A DNA stretch of 64,000 bases from Chloroflexi bacterium HGW-Chloroflexi-10 (GCA_002840755.1 PHBZ01000024.1:22274-86273); one strand, 5' to 3'; positions 54,053 to 63,565 are shown, numbered from the stretch's first letter. Notes: generated by a model from the letters alone, not told the origin. A program made the numbers and translations.

Positions 54053-55261
54053 ATGACAACCTTCATTCAACTTGCCATTATACTTGCTATTATTCTATTT
54101 TTCGCTAAAGTGGGCGGAGCGCTCAGCATTCGAATGGGGCAACCTTCCGTTTTTGGGGAATTATTAGTCGGTATTATTTTAGGTCCTTCGGTAATCAACC
54201 TGTTCCAATTGCCATTTATAACATCCCCAGAGGTAGCGACTGTCGTGAAAGAAATGGGAGAAATAGGTGTTCTTTTATTAATGTTCCTGGCTGGGTTGGA
54301 ATTACACTTGGAAGAACTCTCTCAAAATAAAAGCGCCTCTGCCTACGGCGGTATTCTGGGCGTCATTACCCCCATCATTCTCGGTTATATTGTCGGTGAG
54401 TTTTTCAACCTGGATAACACACACTCCTTATTTCTGGGTCTTACCCTCGGTGCAACCAGTGTAAGCATTTCTGCGCAAACACTCATGGAATTAAAAGTTC
54501 TCAGAAGCCGGGTTGGTTTAGGGTTGTTAGGAGCTGCCGTCTTTGATGATATGCTGGTCATCCTGTTTCTTTCCATATTTATGGGGCTGCAAACCGGTGG
54601 CAATTTAGTAACCATTTTGTTGGTCGTCCTGAAAATGGTTGCCTTCCTCGTTGGTTCAGTCTATCTGGGGTTAAAAGGTATACCCTGGATTTCGAGAAGG
54701 GTTAACCGGCTTCCTATTAGTCAGGGCCCGTTGACTATTGCCATTGTCATTATGTTGATTTATGGCATAGGAGCAGAACTGGTTGGCGGTATGGCCGCAA
54801 TTACTGGTGCCTTCATTGCCGGCCTGATGTTCTCAAGAACAAAAGAAAAATCAGAAATTGATCGTGGGTTGCGGGCAATTTCATACAGTTTCTTCGTTCC
54901 CATATTTTTTATTGGGATAGGATTAAGCGTAAATATCCGTGAACTTGATGTAAACGCCTTTTGGCTTATGCTGTCGATATCTGTAGCCGGAGTGATAGGA
55001 AAAGTTGTTGGATCAGGCCTGGGCGCAAAACTCGGGAAATTCACATGGCTTGAATCGCTTCAATTAGGTATCGGAATGATCAGCCGTGGAGAAGTAGGTT
55101 TGATTGTCGCTTCTGTTGGTTTACAAGCAAATCTGCTAAGTAAAGACCTTTTCTCTTCTATCGTGGGTATGGTTATTATTACCACATTAATCACTCCGCC
55201 CTTGTTAAGAGCGTCCTTCGGAAAACCAAAACAAGAAAAAGCAATCCCCACAACCAACTAG
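54053..55261 (+). CDS. CPA2-family cation:proton antiporter
   Basis: 402 residues from ATG 54053 (AAAGG upstream); a reading to 53996 adds a non-hydrophobic stretch without ribosome binding site. About 12-13 membrane segments, with GQPSVFGELLVGIILGPSVI, ELGEIG-like VKEMGEIGVLLLMFLAGLEL, and the ion-binding region AAVFDDMLVILFLS (Asp-Asp, as in Na+/H+ antiporters). GMISRGEVGLIVASVGL marks the cation-coordinating TM. No cytosolic TrkA domain is attached. The gene 22 bases downstream encodes a PII-like protein that may control it. Confidence 0.93.
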   Translation: MTTFIQLAIILAIILFFAKVGGALSIRMGQPSVFGELLVGIILGPSVINLFQLPFITSPEVATVVKEMGEIGVLLLMFLAGLELHLEELSQNKSASAYGGILGVITPIILGYIVGEFFNLDNTHSLFLGLTLGATSVSISAQTLMELKVLRSRVGLGLLGAAVFDDMLVILFLSIFMGLQTGGNLVTILLVVLKMVAFLVGSVYLGLKGIPWISRRVNRLPISQGPLTIAIVIMLIYGIGAELVGGMAAITGAFIAGLMFSRTKEKSEIDRGLRAISYSFFVPIFFIGIGLSVNIRELDVNAFWLMLSISVAGVIGKVVGSGLGAKLGKFTWLESLQLGIGMISRGEVGLIVASVGLQANLLSKDLFSSIVGMVIITTLITPPLLRASFGKPKQEKAIPTTN

Positions 55262-55283
55262 ATCAAATACAGGAGAAAATCAA

Positions 55284-55643
55284 ATGTTTTTTGTTTTATT
55301 TGTCTTAAGTGATCCCTCCAAATGTGATGACCTTTTAACGGAGTGGGAAGATGCTGGCGTGAAAGGCGCCACCATTCTGGCTAGTTCCGGATTAGGACGC
55401 ATTCGTCTAAATCAGGGTTTGCGGGACGATTTTCCATTATTTCCCAGTTTGCATGATATCCTCGAGCATGACGAAAAGTTGAGTCGCACTTTATTTACTG
55501 TTGTCGATTCTGATGAAATGGTGGATAAAATTTTGGAAAAAACCCAAAATGTGATAGGCGATTTAAACGGTCCCGACACTGGTATTTTTATTGTTTTGCC
55601 CGTAGCACGGGTCTATGGCTTGAGAAAAAATAGGGAATATTAG
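55284..55643 (+). CDS. PII-like signalling protein next to an antiporter
   Basis: 119 residues. The first strand and helix MFFVLFVLSDPSKCDDLLTEW, then EDAGVKGATILASSGLGR, and the last part VIGDLNGPDTGIFIVLPVARVYGL, match the order beta-alpha-beta ... beta of PII trimers. The T-loop is short and lacks the Tyr of GlnB. AGGAG precedes the ATG. Because it is coupled to the CPA2 antiporter gene, a nucleotide-dependent control of that antiporter is a good inference. The ligand is unknown. Confidence 0.78.
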   Translation: MFFVLFVLSDPSKCDDLLTEWEDAGVKGATILASSGLGRIRLNQGLRDDFPLFPSLHDILEHDEKLSRTLFTVVDSDEMVDKILEKTQNVIGDLNGPDTGIFIVLPVARVYGLRKNREY

Positions 55644-55661
55644 ACCATTTCTTTTGTATCA

Positions 55662-55690
55662 TTGACGGAACACCCGGGATTTGGTAAAAT
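55662..55690 (+). promoter_or_regulatory. Promoter of rplI
   Basis: TTGACG (55662-55667) and TAAAAT (55685-55690) with an exact 17-base spacer, about 52 bases before the rplI start and directly after the stop of the PII-like gene. Confidence 0.8.
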
Positions 55691-55748
55691 CCTGCCGCTA
55701 TGGGCGTTGTACCCTTCGCCCAAATACCAGCAAGAAAGGGCTTGTAAA

Positions 55749-56264
55749 ATGAAAGTATTGTTGTTAAAAGACGTGTATAAATTAGGACGCGCCGGTGATG
55801 TCAAAAAAGTAGCTGATGGCTTCGGTCGCAATTTTCTCATTCCCCAAGGTATGGCAATTCTTGCTACACCGGGTGCTGTTCTTCAGGCCGATGGTATTCG
55901 CAAGAAAGCATCCGAACGCCGTGTTGTCATCAATAACGAAATGGGTGGCATTTCTGAGCTAATTGGCAAACTGGTCATTGCTTTTCCCAGTAAAGCGGGT
56001 GAAACCGGCAAGTTATATGGCTCCATCACCAATCAAATGATTGCAGATGCCATCAACCAGAAATTAGGTACAAAAGTAGATCGCCATCAGATCGAAATTC
56101 AACCCATTCGTGTTCTCGGAGAACACAAAGCTTTGGTACGTCTCACAGTTGATTTAGTACCAAGCGTCAAAATTATTGTTCATCGTGAAGGCGAAGTACC
56201 AGCTGCCCTTGTTGAAGTGAAAAAAGAAGAAGTAAAACCTGTTGTTGAAGAAACTGCAGAGTAA
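55749..56264 (+). CDS. rplI: Ribosomal protein bL9
   Basis: 171 residues from ATG 55749. The N-terminal [34 protein letters not shown] is the L9 signature; the long central helix and the C-terminal domain ([16 protein letters not shown]) follow. The tail is extended by a Val/Glu/Lys-rich stretch of about 20 residues, longer than usual. It stands alone with its own promoter and terminator, away from the common rpsF-ssb-rpsR-rplI order. Confidence 0.97.
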   Translation: MKVLLLKDVYKLGRAGDVKKVADGFGRNFLIPQGMAILATPGAVLQADGIRKKASERRVVINNEMGGISELIGKLVIAFPSKAGETGKLYGSITNQMIADAINQKLGTKVDRHQIEIQPIRVLGEHKALVRLTVDLVPSVKIIVHREGEVPAALVEVKKEEVKPVVEETAE

Positions 56265-56287
56265 TACTCTTATTCCATAAATGAAAT

Positions 56288-56331
56288 AGACCGGCAATTG
56301 TCAGCAGTCTTGCTGATTGGCCGGTCTTTTA
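56288..56331 (+). terminator. Terminator of rplI
   Basis: A long imperfect stem: AGACCGG pairs with CCGGTCT and TCAGCA with TGCTGA, with small internal bulges and loop GTCT, followed by TTTTATT. It ends 14 bases before the next start codon. Confidence 0.8.
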
Positions 56332-56344
56332 TTAAACTTAATCT

Positions 56345-57778
56345 ATGACAGAAACTTTTGGTGAGGTTCTAAAAAAAGCCCGGGAAGCCCGCGGGGTTTC
56401 GCTTGCGGAAGCGGCCTTTAAAACACGCATTCGCGAGCACTATTTGCTTGCGTTGGAAAAAAACCAGATAGAAGCACTGCCTTCTCAAGCACAGGGGAAA
56501 GGCTTCATCCGGCTTTACGCAGCATTTCTTGGAATCCCGGAAGCACCCCTGATTCAGGCTTGGATTCGGCCCGATCACCTGGTAATTCCAAAAGAAGATC
56601 CAATAACCGAGGCTGAATCTCCTCCCAAAGAACCCGCTGTAACTGCTCCGGAACCAATCACCCTATCCGAATCCATAAAAAACAACCCAACAATAACCCC
56701 GGTTGAAAAATATATTCATACAGAGGAAGAACCGAATTCTTTATCGAATACTTCAACCATTATTAACAGTTCTCTCAGTGAATCACAAAAGATATTTATC
56801 AAAATTGGGCAGGATTTACAAAAACAGCGTGAATTATTAAACCTATCCTTATCCGATATCGAACGCTTTACAAATATTCGTGCTCAAACCTTGAAATCGC
56901 TTGAACATGGACAGGTAGAAGAATTATCTTCACTCGTTCAGGCACGTGGTATGCTGAGTAATTATGCCGCCTTCTTAAATCTCGATGCGGACCGTATCTT
57001 ACTGCAATTTGCAGAAGGATTGCAAACCAGGCGCAACGAACAATACGCACCTCAAAAAATGGATTCTCGAAGAAATCCGGCACAATTTCAGCCCAAAATC
57101 GTTGATCGCGGATTCCGGAGATATCTTTCTATAGAATTTATTTTTGCAGGATTAATGATTTTAGGATTATTTTCCTTCGTATTATGGGGTGCTATTAATC
57201 TGCCTGGAGGAAATTCCACCAATACCACCGAAGAAGCGCCATCCATTTCAGATGTATTATTGGAAGACACCCCCATTGCTTCTCTGTCGAATGAAACAGC
57301 AATTGCTGAAAATTCGCCACCATCAACGAACGGAAATGAAAATGCGGTTCCAGGTGAAACTCCTGTTAGTACGGAACCTATTCCGATCAGCGATCTCCCG
57401 GTCCAAGTCTATATTATCGCTAAACAACGTGCATTTCTGAAAATTACGGCGGACGATGAAGTGGTCTTTTCCGGTAGAATTGTTCCTGGCAACGCCTATG
57501 AATTTTCAGCATTAGAAAGAATTGAGCTTTTAACAGGCAATGCAGCAGCTTTAGACATTTACTATAAACAAGAGTCTATCGGCTTTATTGGGGATGTCGG
57601 AGAAGTAAAGAATATATTGTTTACAGAACTGGAAGGTGCAATGACACCCACTCCGCGCTTCACTCTTACCCCAACTCAGACCCAAATTCCTACAGGCACC
57701 CCTGCCCCAACGGCTATTCCAACTGAAACGCCACCGCTCGCAACACCAACGGTTACCCCATTTATACCGAGTCCATAA
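56345..57778 (+). CDS. RodZ-like membrane protein with two N-terminal HTH domains
   Basis: 477 residues. The HTH_25/XRE-type domain (GEVLKKAREARGVSLAEAAFKT, residues about 5-75) is followed by a Pro/Glu/Ser linker and a second copy (IGQDLQKQRELLNLSLSDIERFT, about 155-220). One membrane segment (FIFAGLMILGLFSFVLWGAI, about 262-283) leads to an external DUF4115-like domain (AKQRAFLKITADDEVVFSGRI). The end is a Thr/Pro tail. RodZ links the MreB cytoskeleton to the membrane; the single HTH is usual, so two is unusual. No clear ribosome binding site. The stop overlaps the rimO start (TAATG). Confidence 0.85.
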   Translation: MTETFGEVLKKAREARGVSLAEAAFKTRIREHYLLALEKNQIEALPSQAQGKGFIRLYAAFLGIPEAPLIQAWIRPDHLVIPKEDPITEAESPPKEPAVTAPEPITLSESIKNNPTITPVEKYIHTEEEPNSLSNTSTIINSSLSESQKIFIKIGQDLQKQRELLNLSLSDIERFTNIRAQTLKSLEHGQVEELSSLVQARGMLSNYAAFLNLDADRILLQFAEGLQTRRNEQYAPQKMDSRRNPAQFQPKIVDRGFRRYLSIEFIFAGLMILGLFSFVLWGAINLPGGNSTNTTEEAPSISDVLLEDTPIASLSNETAIAENSPPSTNGNENAVPGETPVSTEPIPISDLPVQVYIIAKQRAFLKITADDEVVFSGRIVPGNAYEFSALERIELLTGNAAALDIYYKQESIGFIGDVGEVKNILFTELEGAMTPTPRFTLTPTQTQIPTGTPAPTAIPTETPPLATPTVTPFIPSP

Positions 57779-59106
57779 TGAAAAAAAATTCCTATTATCT
57801 TCTGTCGTTAGGTTGTGCCAAAAACCTGGTTGATTCTCAATCGATAGCCTCCTTGCTCAATCAAGCTGGATACACTGGTCTTGAGACACCCGCGAAAGCG
57901 GAAATATTGATTGTTAATACCTGTGGCTTTATCAAACCGGCCCGCGATGAATCTGTAGAAGAATTACGCAATCTGGCTGGTAAAAAGAAAAAAGGACAAC
58001 TTCTGATAGCTGCGGGTTGTTTAACCCAACGATACCGTCAATTAATCGCGGATGAAGTGCCCGGTTTGGACGGTATCATTGGTACACGGCGCTGGATGGA
58101 CATCCTTGAACTGATAAAGGACCTGCGCCAATATCCGGGACAGCCACGCTATCACATACCTGAAGCCGCTACAGTGGGTGTAGATGAGCATGGCATATTA
58201 CGTGCCGCCATACAAGGCAGTAACGCATATCTCAAAATAGCAGATGGCTGCCGGCGAACCTGTGCTTATTGTGCCATTCCGGCCATTAAAGGCACCCAGG
58301 TCAGCCGGCCGGTGGAAACTATTGTTGAAGAAGCTAAAATATTAGCGGATATGGGTATAAAAGAGATCATCTTGATTGCCCAGGACAGCACCGACTATGG
58401 ATCAGATTTAGGGATAAAGGACGGGTTGGCAAAGCTATTGGAACAATTGACGGTCAATGTACCCAACATTCCCTGGATTCGGGTTCTTTATGCCTATCCA
58501 GGTGTTGTTACCGACCGGCTGATCAATATTATGGCTGCTCAACCACAAATCCTACATTATCTGGATATACCTCTACAACATGCCCACCCGGAAATTTTAC
58601 GCAGCATGAAACGACCTTTCAACTTGGATTCGGTCCGAAAAACATTGGGGAAAATGCGTGAAAAAATGCCGGACCTGGCGCTGAGAACGACTTTCATTGT
58701 CGGCTATCCTGGAGAAACTGAAACCGAATTCCAGACACTCCTCGATTTTATACAGGAAATCCAATTCGACCATATTGGCGCTTTCCCATATTTCCAGGAA
58801 CCTGGAACCAGCGCAGAAATATTGGGCGATCCCGTATCACAACTGGTTAAAGATAAACGAATTGAACAACTCATGTCAATCCAACAAAATATCTCTTTAA
58901 GCCGTAATCAATCTCTCGTGGGAAAAGAGTTGCAGGTTTTAATTGAAGGCTGCAATGAAGGAATATCGGTGGGAAGATCTTATCGCGATGCTCCGGAAAT
59001 TGATGGAATGGTCTTCGTCGAAGGCAGCCTGGCAGTCGGTGATATCCATACCATTCAAATCACAGACGCAATGACGCATGACCTGGTCGGCATACCGAAA
59101 AAATAA
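57778..59106 (+). CDS. rimO: Ribosomal protein S12 methylthiotransferase RimO
   Basis: Radical-SAM enzyme that methylthiolates Asp of ribosomal protein S12. The N-terminal cluster-binding domain begins with LSLGCAKNLVDSQ (RimO-type, not MiaB) and has NTCGFI and AAGCLTQRY. The radical SAM motif is CRRTCAYCAIPAIKG. The C-terminal TRAM region ends at 442 residues, usual length. It overlaps the RodZ-like gene by one base, so the two are co-translated. Pairing of rodZ-like and rimO/miaB genes is common in bacteria. Confidence 0.96.
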   Translation: MKKNSYYLLSLGCAKNLVDSQSIASLLNQAGYTGLETPAKAEILIVNTCGFIKPARDESVEELRNLAGKKKKGQLLIAAGCLTQRYRQLIADEVPGLDGIIGTRRWMDILELIKDLRQYPGQPRYHIPEAATVGVDEHGILRAAIQGSNAYLKIADGCRRTCAYCAIPAIKGTQVSRPVETIVEEAKILADMGIKEIILIAQDSTDYGSDLGIKDGLAKLLEQLTVNVPNIPWIRVLYAYPGVVTDRLINIMAAQPQILHYLDIPLQHAHPEILRSMKRPFNLDSVRKTLGKMREKMPDLALRTTFIVGYPGETETEFQTLLDFIQEIQFDHIGAFPYFQEPGTSAEILGDPVSQLVKDKRIEQLMSIQQNISLSRNQSLVGKELQVLIEGCNEGISVGRSYRDAPEIDGMVFVEGSLAVGDIHTIQITDAMTHDLVGIPKK

Positions 59107-59114
59107 TCAGCTAT

Positions 59115-60662
59115 ATGTCAAAATTTGACAAAGCTGTCCTGGTTCTTGCCATTATTACCTTTGTCGGATGTGCCTGGATATCCGCAAACATCTATGAAAA
59201 CCTGCCTCATGTTGAAGATGAGTTCGCTTATACCTGGCAGGCCAATTTAATTGCGCGTGGTGAATTGCTCATTCCTTCTCCCCCTTGCCCAAATTGCTTT
59301 TTGGTACCCTTTGTAGTAGATCATAACGAGTTGAGATTTGGCAAGTACCCAATTGGTTGGCCGGCTGTCCTGGGAATTTCTGTAAAAATCGGTATCAGGG
59401 ATTGGGTAAACCCATTTTTCGCCGGTTTTAGCATTTGGCTGGTATACCTTCTCGCGAAAAGGCTTTCCGATGAAATTTCAGCCTTACTGACAGCATTTTT
59501 AGTGGCTACGTCTCCAATGTTCTTAATGAACGCAGGTTCATTATTATCACACATCTGGTCATTCTGGTTAATGCTCGTTTTTATCAGCACCTGGTTGAAC
59601 AGTGTAAAAAACAGAGAGAACCTCAACACAAATTATTGGCTTGGCTTAATAATAAGTGGCTTATCTTTGGGTTTATTAACTCTGACCCGGCCACTGACTG
59701 CGATTGCAATAGCATTTCCTTTCGTTTGCCATGGGGTCTATTTACTGATCACCGGGTCAAAACGTCAAAAACTATCAGCAATATTCATCGCAAGTCTGGC
59801 ATGCTTTCTATCCTTGTTTTTGCCTGTTTGGCAATTTGCAGTCACTGGTAATCTATTTTTAAACCCTTATCAATTGTGGTGGCCCTATGACAAACTGGGG
59901 TTTGGTCCGGATATAGGCTTACAACCTGGTGGTTTTTCCTGGATTTATGCAAAAATGAATACAAAATTCAGCCTGCGCGTGGGTTATAGTGATCTTTTCG
60001 GTTGGTTTAAACACTCCTGGATTTTCTTGCCTTTCGGGGTGGTTGCGCTGGGAAAAAATTTACAACGCTGGTTAATTGCTGCCATATTCCCTGCCATCGT
60101 ATTAGCTTACACATTTTATTGGATTGGTTCCTGGTTATACGGTCCCCGGTATTATTTTGAAGCGTTGTTCAGTTTAGCTTTTATCAGTGCATTGGGTATT
60201 CGGGTTTTCGTTGGAAAAATAAGCGGTCCTGTAGGTAGACATACTCGTTCTATAGCAAATGTGCGGTTTATCATTGGATCTGCATTGGTGGTTTTCTTGA
60301 TGATTGCCAATATTTTCCTGTATTCACCCATTCGCTTGGGAGGCATGAAAAATTTTGCCGGTGTAAGTAGCTCGCAGCTAACCCCATTTTTATCTTCTAA
60401 TCAGGATAAATTACAGCCAGCATTAATCATCGTACATAAAATTTCTTATTGGACTGAATATGCAACCCTTTTGGAATTGAGTTCCCCCTTCCTGGATAGT
60501 CCATTAATTTTTACTTACAGCCGAGGTCCGGAAGTGGACAACCAGCTCAAGCAATTTTTTCCACAACGCTCTCTTTGGCATTATTATCCGGATGAACCCT
60601 ATCGTTTGTATTCAGCAGAAAGACCAGTTTCAACTAAGACACAGAGCGCGCCCAGGCCGTAA
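59115..60662 (+). CDS. GT39/ArnT-like membrane glycosyltransferase
   Basis: 515 residues with about 11-12 membrane segments. The first external loop has HVEDEFAYTWQANLIARGELLIP, where Glu/Asp after TM1 is the catalytic-type acid in GT-C enzymes. LTRPLTAIAIAFPF and WIGSWLYGPRYYFEALF are typical of this group. A C-terminal external tail of about 100 residues follows. It would move a sugar from a polyprenyl donor. The family fold is secure, the donor and acceptor are not. Its 3' end overlaps the convergent CopD-like gene by 29 bases. Confidence 0.8.
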   Translation: MSKFDKAVLVLAIITFVGCAWISANIYENLPHVEDEFAYTWQANLIARGELLIPSPPCPNCFLVPFVVDHNELRFGKYPIGWPAVLGISVKIGIRDWVNPFFAGFSIWLVYLLAKRLSDEISALLTAFLVATSPMFLMNAGSLLSHIWSFWLMLVFISTWLNSVKNRENLNTNYWLGLIISGLSLGLLTLTRPLTAIAIAFPFVCHGVYLLITGSKRQKLSAIFIASLACFLSLFLPVWQFAVTGNLFLNPYQLWWPYDKLGFGPDIGLQPGGFSWIYAKMNTKFSLRVGYSDLFGWFKHSWIFLPFGVVALGKNLQRWLIAAIFPAIVLAYTFYWIGSWLYGPRYYFEALFSLAFISALGIRVFVGKISGPVGRHTRSIANVRFIIGSALVVFLMIANIFLYSPIRLGGMKNFAGVSSSQLTPFLSSNQDKLQPALIIVHKISYWTEYATLLELSSPFLDSPLIFTYSRGPEVDNQLKQFFPQRSLWHYYPDEPYRLYSAERPVSTKTQSAPRP

Positions 60663-61152
60663 GTATCAAAACCAGGACGACCAATCCAATATTAGCCCAG
60701 GTAAGCCGCTTTTCTAGTTTAGCAAACTTTTGAATTTCTCTTGAATCAACTGTTCTTCCTAATTGTTGTTTTAAAGCAATACGTTTTAGTGCTGGCAAAA
60801 TAAAGAAAGTCATTAACAACATGCACCCTGCCAATGCCAGGATGAAAACATGCTTAATAAAAATCGCCACTGACCAGGGATTTTCAACCGCCAAAAAACC
60901 ACCATATTGTGGATGTTCGCTCATTTGAAACATTCCGGTTGCCCCAAGAATAAAGAGGGACAACCAACTGATGGTTTGGAACCATTTCTGGTAAGAAGTG
61001 AGGAACTCCGCTTTTTGTTGAAAGTTGAGATATTTCTGAGTTAATGGAACGATAACCCAGGCGTTAATAATCATTCCGCCAACCCAAACAACTGTCGCCA
61101 TAAGATGGAACCAATAAGCAATTGTTAAGACCCAAACTGGCATTGTACTCAT
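60634..61152 (-). CDS. CopD-like small membrane protein
   Basis: 172 residues with four membrane segments. The first carries FHLMATVVWVGGMIINAWVIVP, the His-containing motif of CopD/DUF2269-like proteins, and the third has IKHVFILALAGCMLL, a second His in a helix. Such His pairs could bind heme or copper. No copper genes are near. Its end overlaps that of the glycosyltransferase gene, which is convergent. Function unknown. Confidence 0.75.
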   Translation of the reverse strand: MSTMPVWVLTIAYWFHLMATVVWVGGMIINAWVIVPLTQKYLNFQQKAEFLTSYQKWFQTISWLSLFILGATGMFQMSEHPQYGGFLAVENPWSVAIFIKHVFILALAGCMLLMTFFILPALKRIALKQQLGRTVDSREIQKFAKLEKRLTWANIGLVVLVLILTAWARSVS

Positions 61153-61182
61153 TTATCTTTCAAAAACGACATGCATATTTAT

Positions 61183-62265
61183 TTACGGTTCTGGCGTTAC
61201 CACTGGTTCTGTAGGGACCTCTCCGGTTGTTGGTTCAGGGGTAACTTCAGTGGGAACTTCAATGGTGGTCTCGGTGGTCGCTGTAGGCGTCTCCGTCGGT
61301 TGTTGAGACTCTTCGGTTTCTTCCGGTTTGTTACATTCGTCATAAACCGCGGTAGCAGTCGGAGCTACAACCTCATCCAATCTGAATGCAAGAGCCATTT
61401 CATATTTTTCGGAAGCAGCGCACCATTCTTCTCGTAAAGCGAGCGCGTCGCCCCATTTTATCAATCCGACACGATAGCGTTCCTGAACGGTCATCCCGTC
61501 ACTGTCGTGTAAATTGGGAACCATATTGATCAATTCACCGAACTGGCTTACTACTTGCGGCCAATCAACTCCCCAAAAACTGGCTCCGGACAAATAATAA
61601 CGCGCCCAATTACGGTAGTTGTCTGCTTCTATATCCAGCGGGCCAAATCGTTCAGCCAATGCCAGGTCATAAATACCTGGTTCAAGACTGCCTTGTAAGA
61701 TATCAAAAATTCCCCGGTTGCGTAATGCCAGGTAATATAAACCATCCACATCAATAGTGCGATACCCCAGATTTGTTTGCCGGATGGTATCCATTGTTAT
61801 AATAGCTGAATTCCAATCTTCTGCGGTCAAATAACTGATGATCTGATTATACAAATCTTCCTCGCCGCGCATATCCGGCGTCGCCGTCATGGTTGGCAAA
61901 GGTTCGGGAGTCGGAGAAGCAACCCAGGCTTGGGCCATCATTACCTCGGTTAATTTATCCTGGGCTCCGGGAAATTCAGGCATATGCTGAATGACATACT
62001 CCAGTCGTTTTTGCGCATTCTGAAGACTACCCTCTTCCATTTCACGGACAGCCCGATCAAACTGGGTAGTAACTTCGGTAACAAGGGCTTCATCGTAAGC
62101 CTCGTTACGCAGGTTTAAACCTTCCTGATAGCCAAGAAAACCACCGGCGCTGCTGCCAACCAGCATAATTATTAAGCCAATAAGAACCCAAATTCCCCGT
62201 CTGGGTTTGAGTTGTTTTTCATTTTCTTTTAGATTTTGTGTTTGAATTGGTGATGTGTTTTCCAT
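61183..62265 (-). CDS. Membrane-anchored TPR protein with Thr/Pro/Glu tail
   Basis: 360 residues. A Lys/Arg-rich N-terminus and one membrane segment (GIWVLIGLIIMLVGSSAGGFLGY, about 24-46) precede external helical repeats of TPR type (residues about 60-290). A low-complexity tail rich in Thr, Pro and Glu makes up the last 45 residues. The middle has another Pro/Thr linker (SPTPEPLPTMTATPD). The style resembles the transglycosylase lipoprotein at 576 but without a catalytic domain. Family unknown; a role at the cell surface is inferred. Confidence 0.7.
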   Translation of the reverse strand: MENTSPIQTQNLKENEKQLKPRRGIWVLIGLIIMLVGSSAGGFLGYQEGLNLRNEAYDEALVTEVTTQFDRAVREMEEGSLQNAQKRLEYVIQHMPEFPGAQDKLTEVMMAQAWVASPTPEPLPTMTATPDMRGEEDLYNQIISYLTAEDWNSAIITMDTIRQTNLGYRTIDVDGLYYLALRNRGIFDILQGSLEPGIYDLALAERFGPLDIEADNYRNWARYYLSGASFWGVDWPQVVSQFGELINMVPNLHDSDGMTVQERYRVGLIKWGDALALREEWCAASEKYEMALAFRLDEVVAPTATAVYDECNKPEETEESQQPTETPTATTETTIEVPTEVTPEPTTGEVPTEPVVTPEP

Positions 62266-62401
62266 GTCGGCTATTATACCTTACTCTGTATTTTCATTTT
62301 TTTATTTTTGTAAAAATTTTATTTTAATTAAAATTCAGGTTGAATTATACATGGTTTGACGTCTTAAACACTATTTTGGATTACAATTCAATCTGCAATT
62401 A

Positions 62402-62872
62402 ATGGAGATCAGAAAAGGATCCGCAGTGTTTGAACACCAACAGAATATCTGGCTGGAATCATTACAAAAACAAGGATACCGAATCACAAATCCGCTTAAG
62501 ATTATTGTGGAAATTATGGCATCCAGCGATGTGATCTTAAACCCCACCCAGGTTTTTTTATTGGCAAAAGAAAAAAATTCCAATATTGGCCTTGTCACGA
62601 TTTATCGCAGTATGGAAAAGCTGGAACAAGCAGGCCTGATTGGGCGTGTGCATATGCCGGACGGTTGTCAATCATTTTTCCATGCCAGCAATGGACATCA
62701 ACACTTGATCATCTGCGAACAATGCGGAAAAGCAGAATACTTTGAAGGAGACGATTTAAATCCCCTTTTTAATCGTACCGGTGAACAATTTGGTTACCAG
62801 ATTACCGACCATTGGTTGCAGCTTTTTGGATTTTGCCAAAAATGCAAAGAAATAAATTTGAATAGAAAATAG
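62402..62872 (+). CDS. Fur-family metal-dependent regulator
   Basis: 156 residues from ATG 62402, or 148 from GTG 62426, which has the better ribosome binding site (AAAGGA six bases upstream). The winged helix (QGYRITNPLKIIVEIMASSD ... GLVTIYRSMEKLEQAGLIGRVH) and the dimer domain (GHQHLIICEQCGKAEYF ... FGFCQKCKEI) are intact, including both CxxC structural zinc pairs. The GHQHLIICEQCG form is most like Zur or Fur. The metal sensed is not determined. The downstream rsmI-like gene is 12 bases away and co-transcribed. Confidence 0.88.
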   Translation: MEIRKGSAVFEHQQNIWLESLQKQGYRITNPLKIIVEIMASSDVILNPTQVFLLAKEKNSNIGLVTIYRSMEKLEQAGLIGRVHMPDGCQSFFHASNGHQHLIICEQCGKAEYFEGDDLNPLFNRTGEQFGYQITDHWLQLFGFCQKCKEINLNRK

Positions 62873-62884
62873 GAACACAAAGAA

Positions 62885-63565
62885 TTGAATAAAATCGGTT
62901 GTTTATATATTGTGGCAACACCCATCGGGAACCTCGATGATATTACACTACGGGCGATTAAAGTATTGCAGAATGCCGATGCAGTAATTTGTGAAGAATT
63001 CAGACAAGGCAGCACTTTATTAAAAAAACTGAATATCTCAGGTAAAGAACTTCTTAACCTCAATGAACATAATGAAGAAGAAAATCAGGTTTCAGAGATT
63101 CTGCAGCGCTTATTGAAAGGGCAGAACCTGGCTCTGGTATCAGATTGCGGTACGCCTGTATTTGCCGATCCGGGACACCAACTGGTTTTTGAAGCATCCC
63201 AATTTCAAATCCCGGTAATTCCGATTCCTGGAGCTTCATCTTTGATGGCAACTTTGTCCATTCTGGATTTTAAATTAAACCAGTTCTATTTCGCCGGATT
63301 TTTACCTCGTGAAAAAGCTGATCGGGCACACGTTTTGGCTGGACTGCGGAATATGACGGTACCCGTTGTTCTCATGGATACGCCTTACCGTCTGGGTAAA
63401 TTATTGGAAGAAGCAGCGAAAACTTTTGGAAAAAACCGGCGAATTACATTAGCCTTGAATCTCACGCTCGAAAATGAAAAAATATTGCGTGGAAGTTTTG
63501 CCGATATCATTCCACAAATCAATAGTAAAAAAGCGGAATTTATCCTGGTAGTTCATAATCGATAA
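62885..63565 (+). CDS. rsmI: RsmI-like SAM-dependent methyltransferase
   Basis: 226 residues from TTG 62885, with AGGA upstream. The tetrapyrrole-methylase fold begins CLYIVATPIGNLDDITLRAIKVL and contains LVSDCGTPVFADPGHQL and PIPGASSLMATL, all RsmI motifs (2'-O-methylation of C1402 in 16S rRNA). The usual CEDTR is CEEFRQGSTLL, and the C-terminal domain of about 50 residues is absent. Such short relatives exist; whether the target is C1402 is uncertain. Confidence 0.82.
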   Translation: MNKIGCLYIVATPIGNLDDITLRAIKVLQNADAVICEEFRQGSTLLKKLNISGKELLNLNEHNEEENQVSEILQRLLKGQNLALVSDCGTPVFADPGHQLVFEASQFQIPVIPIPGASSLMATLSILDFKLNQFYFAGFLPREKADRAHVLAGLRNMTVPVVLMDTPYRLGKLLEEAAKTFGKNRRITLALNLTLENEKILRGSFADIIPQINSKKAEFILVVHNR

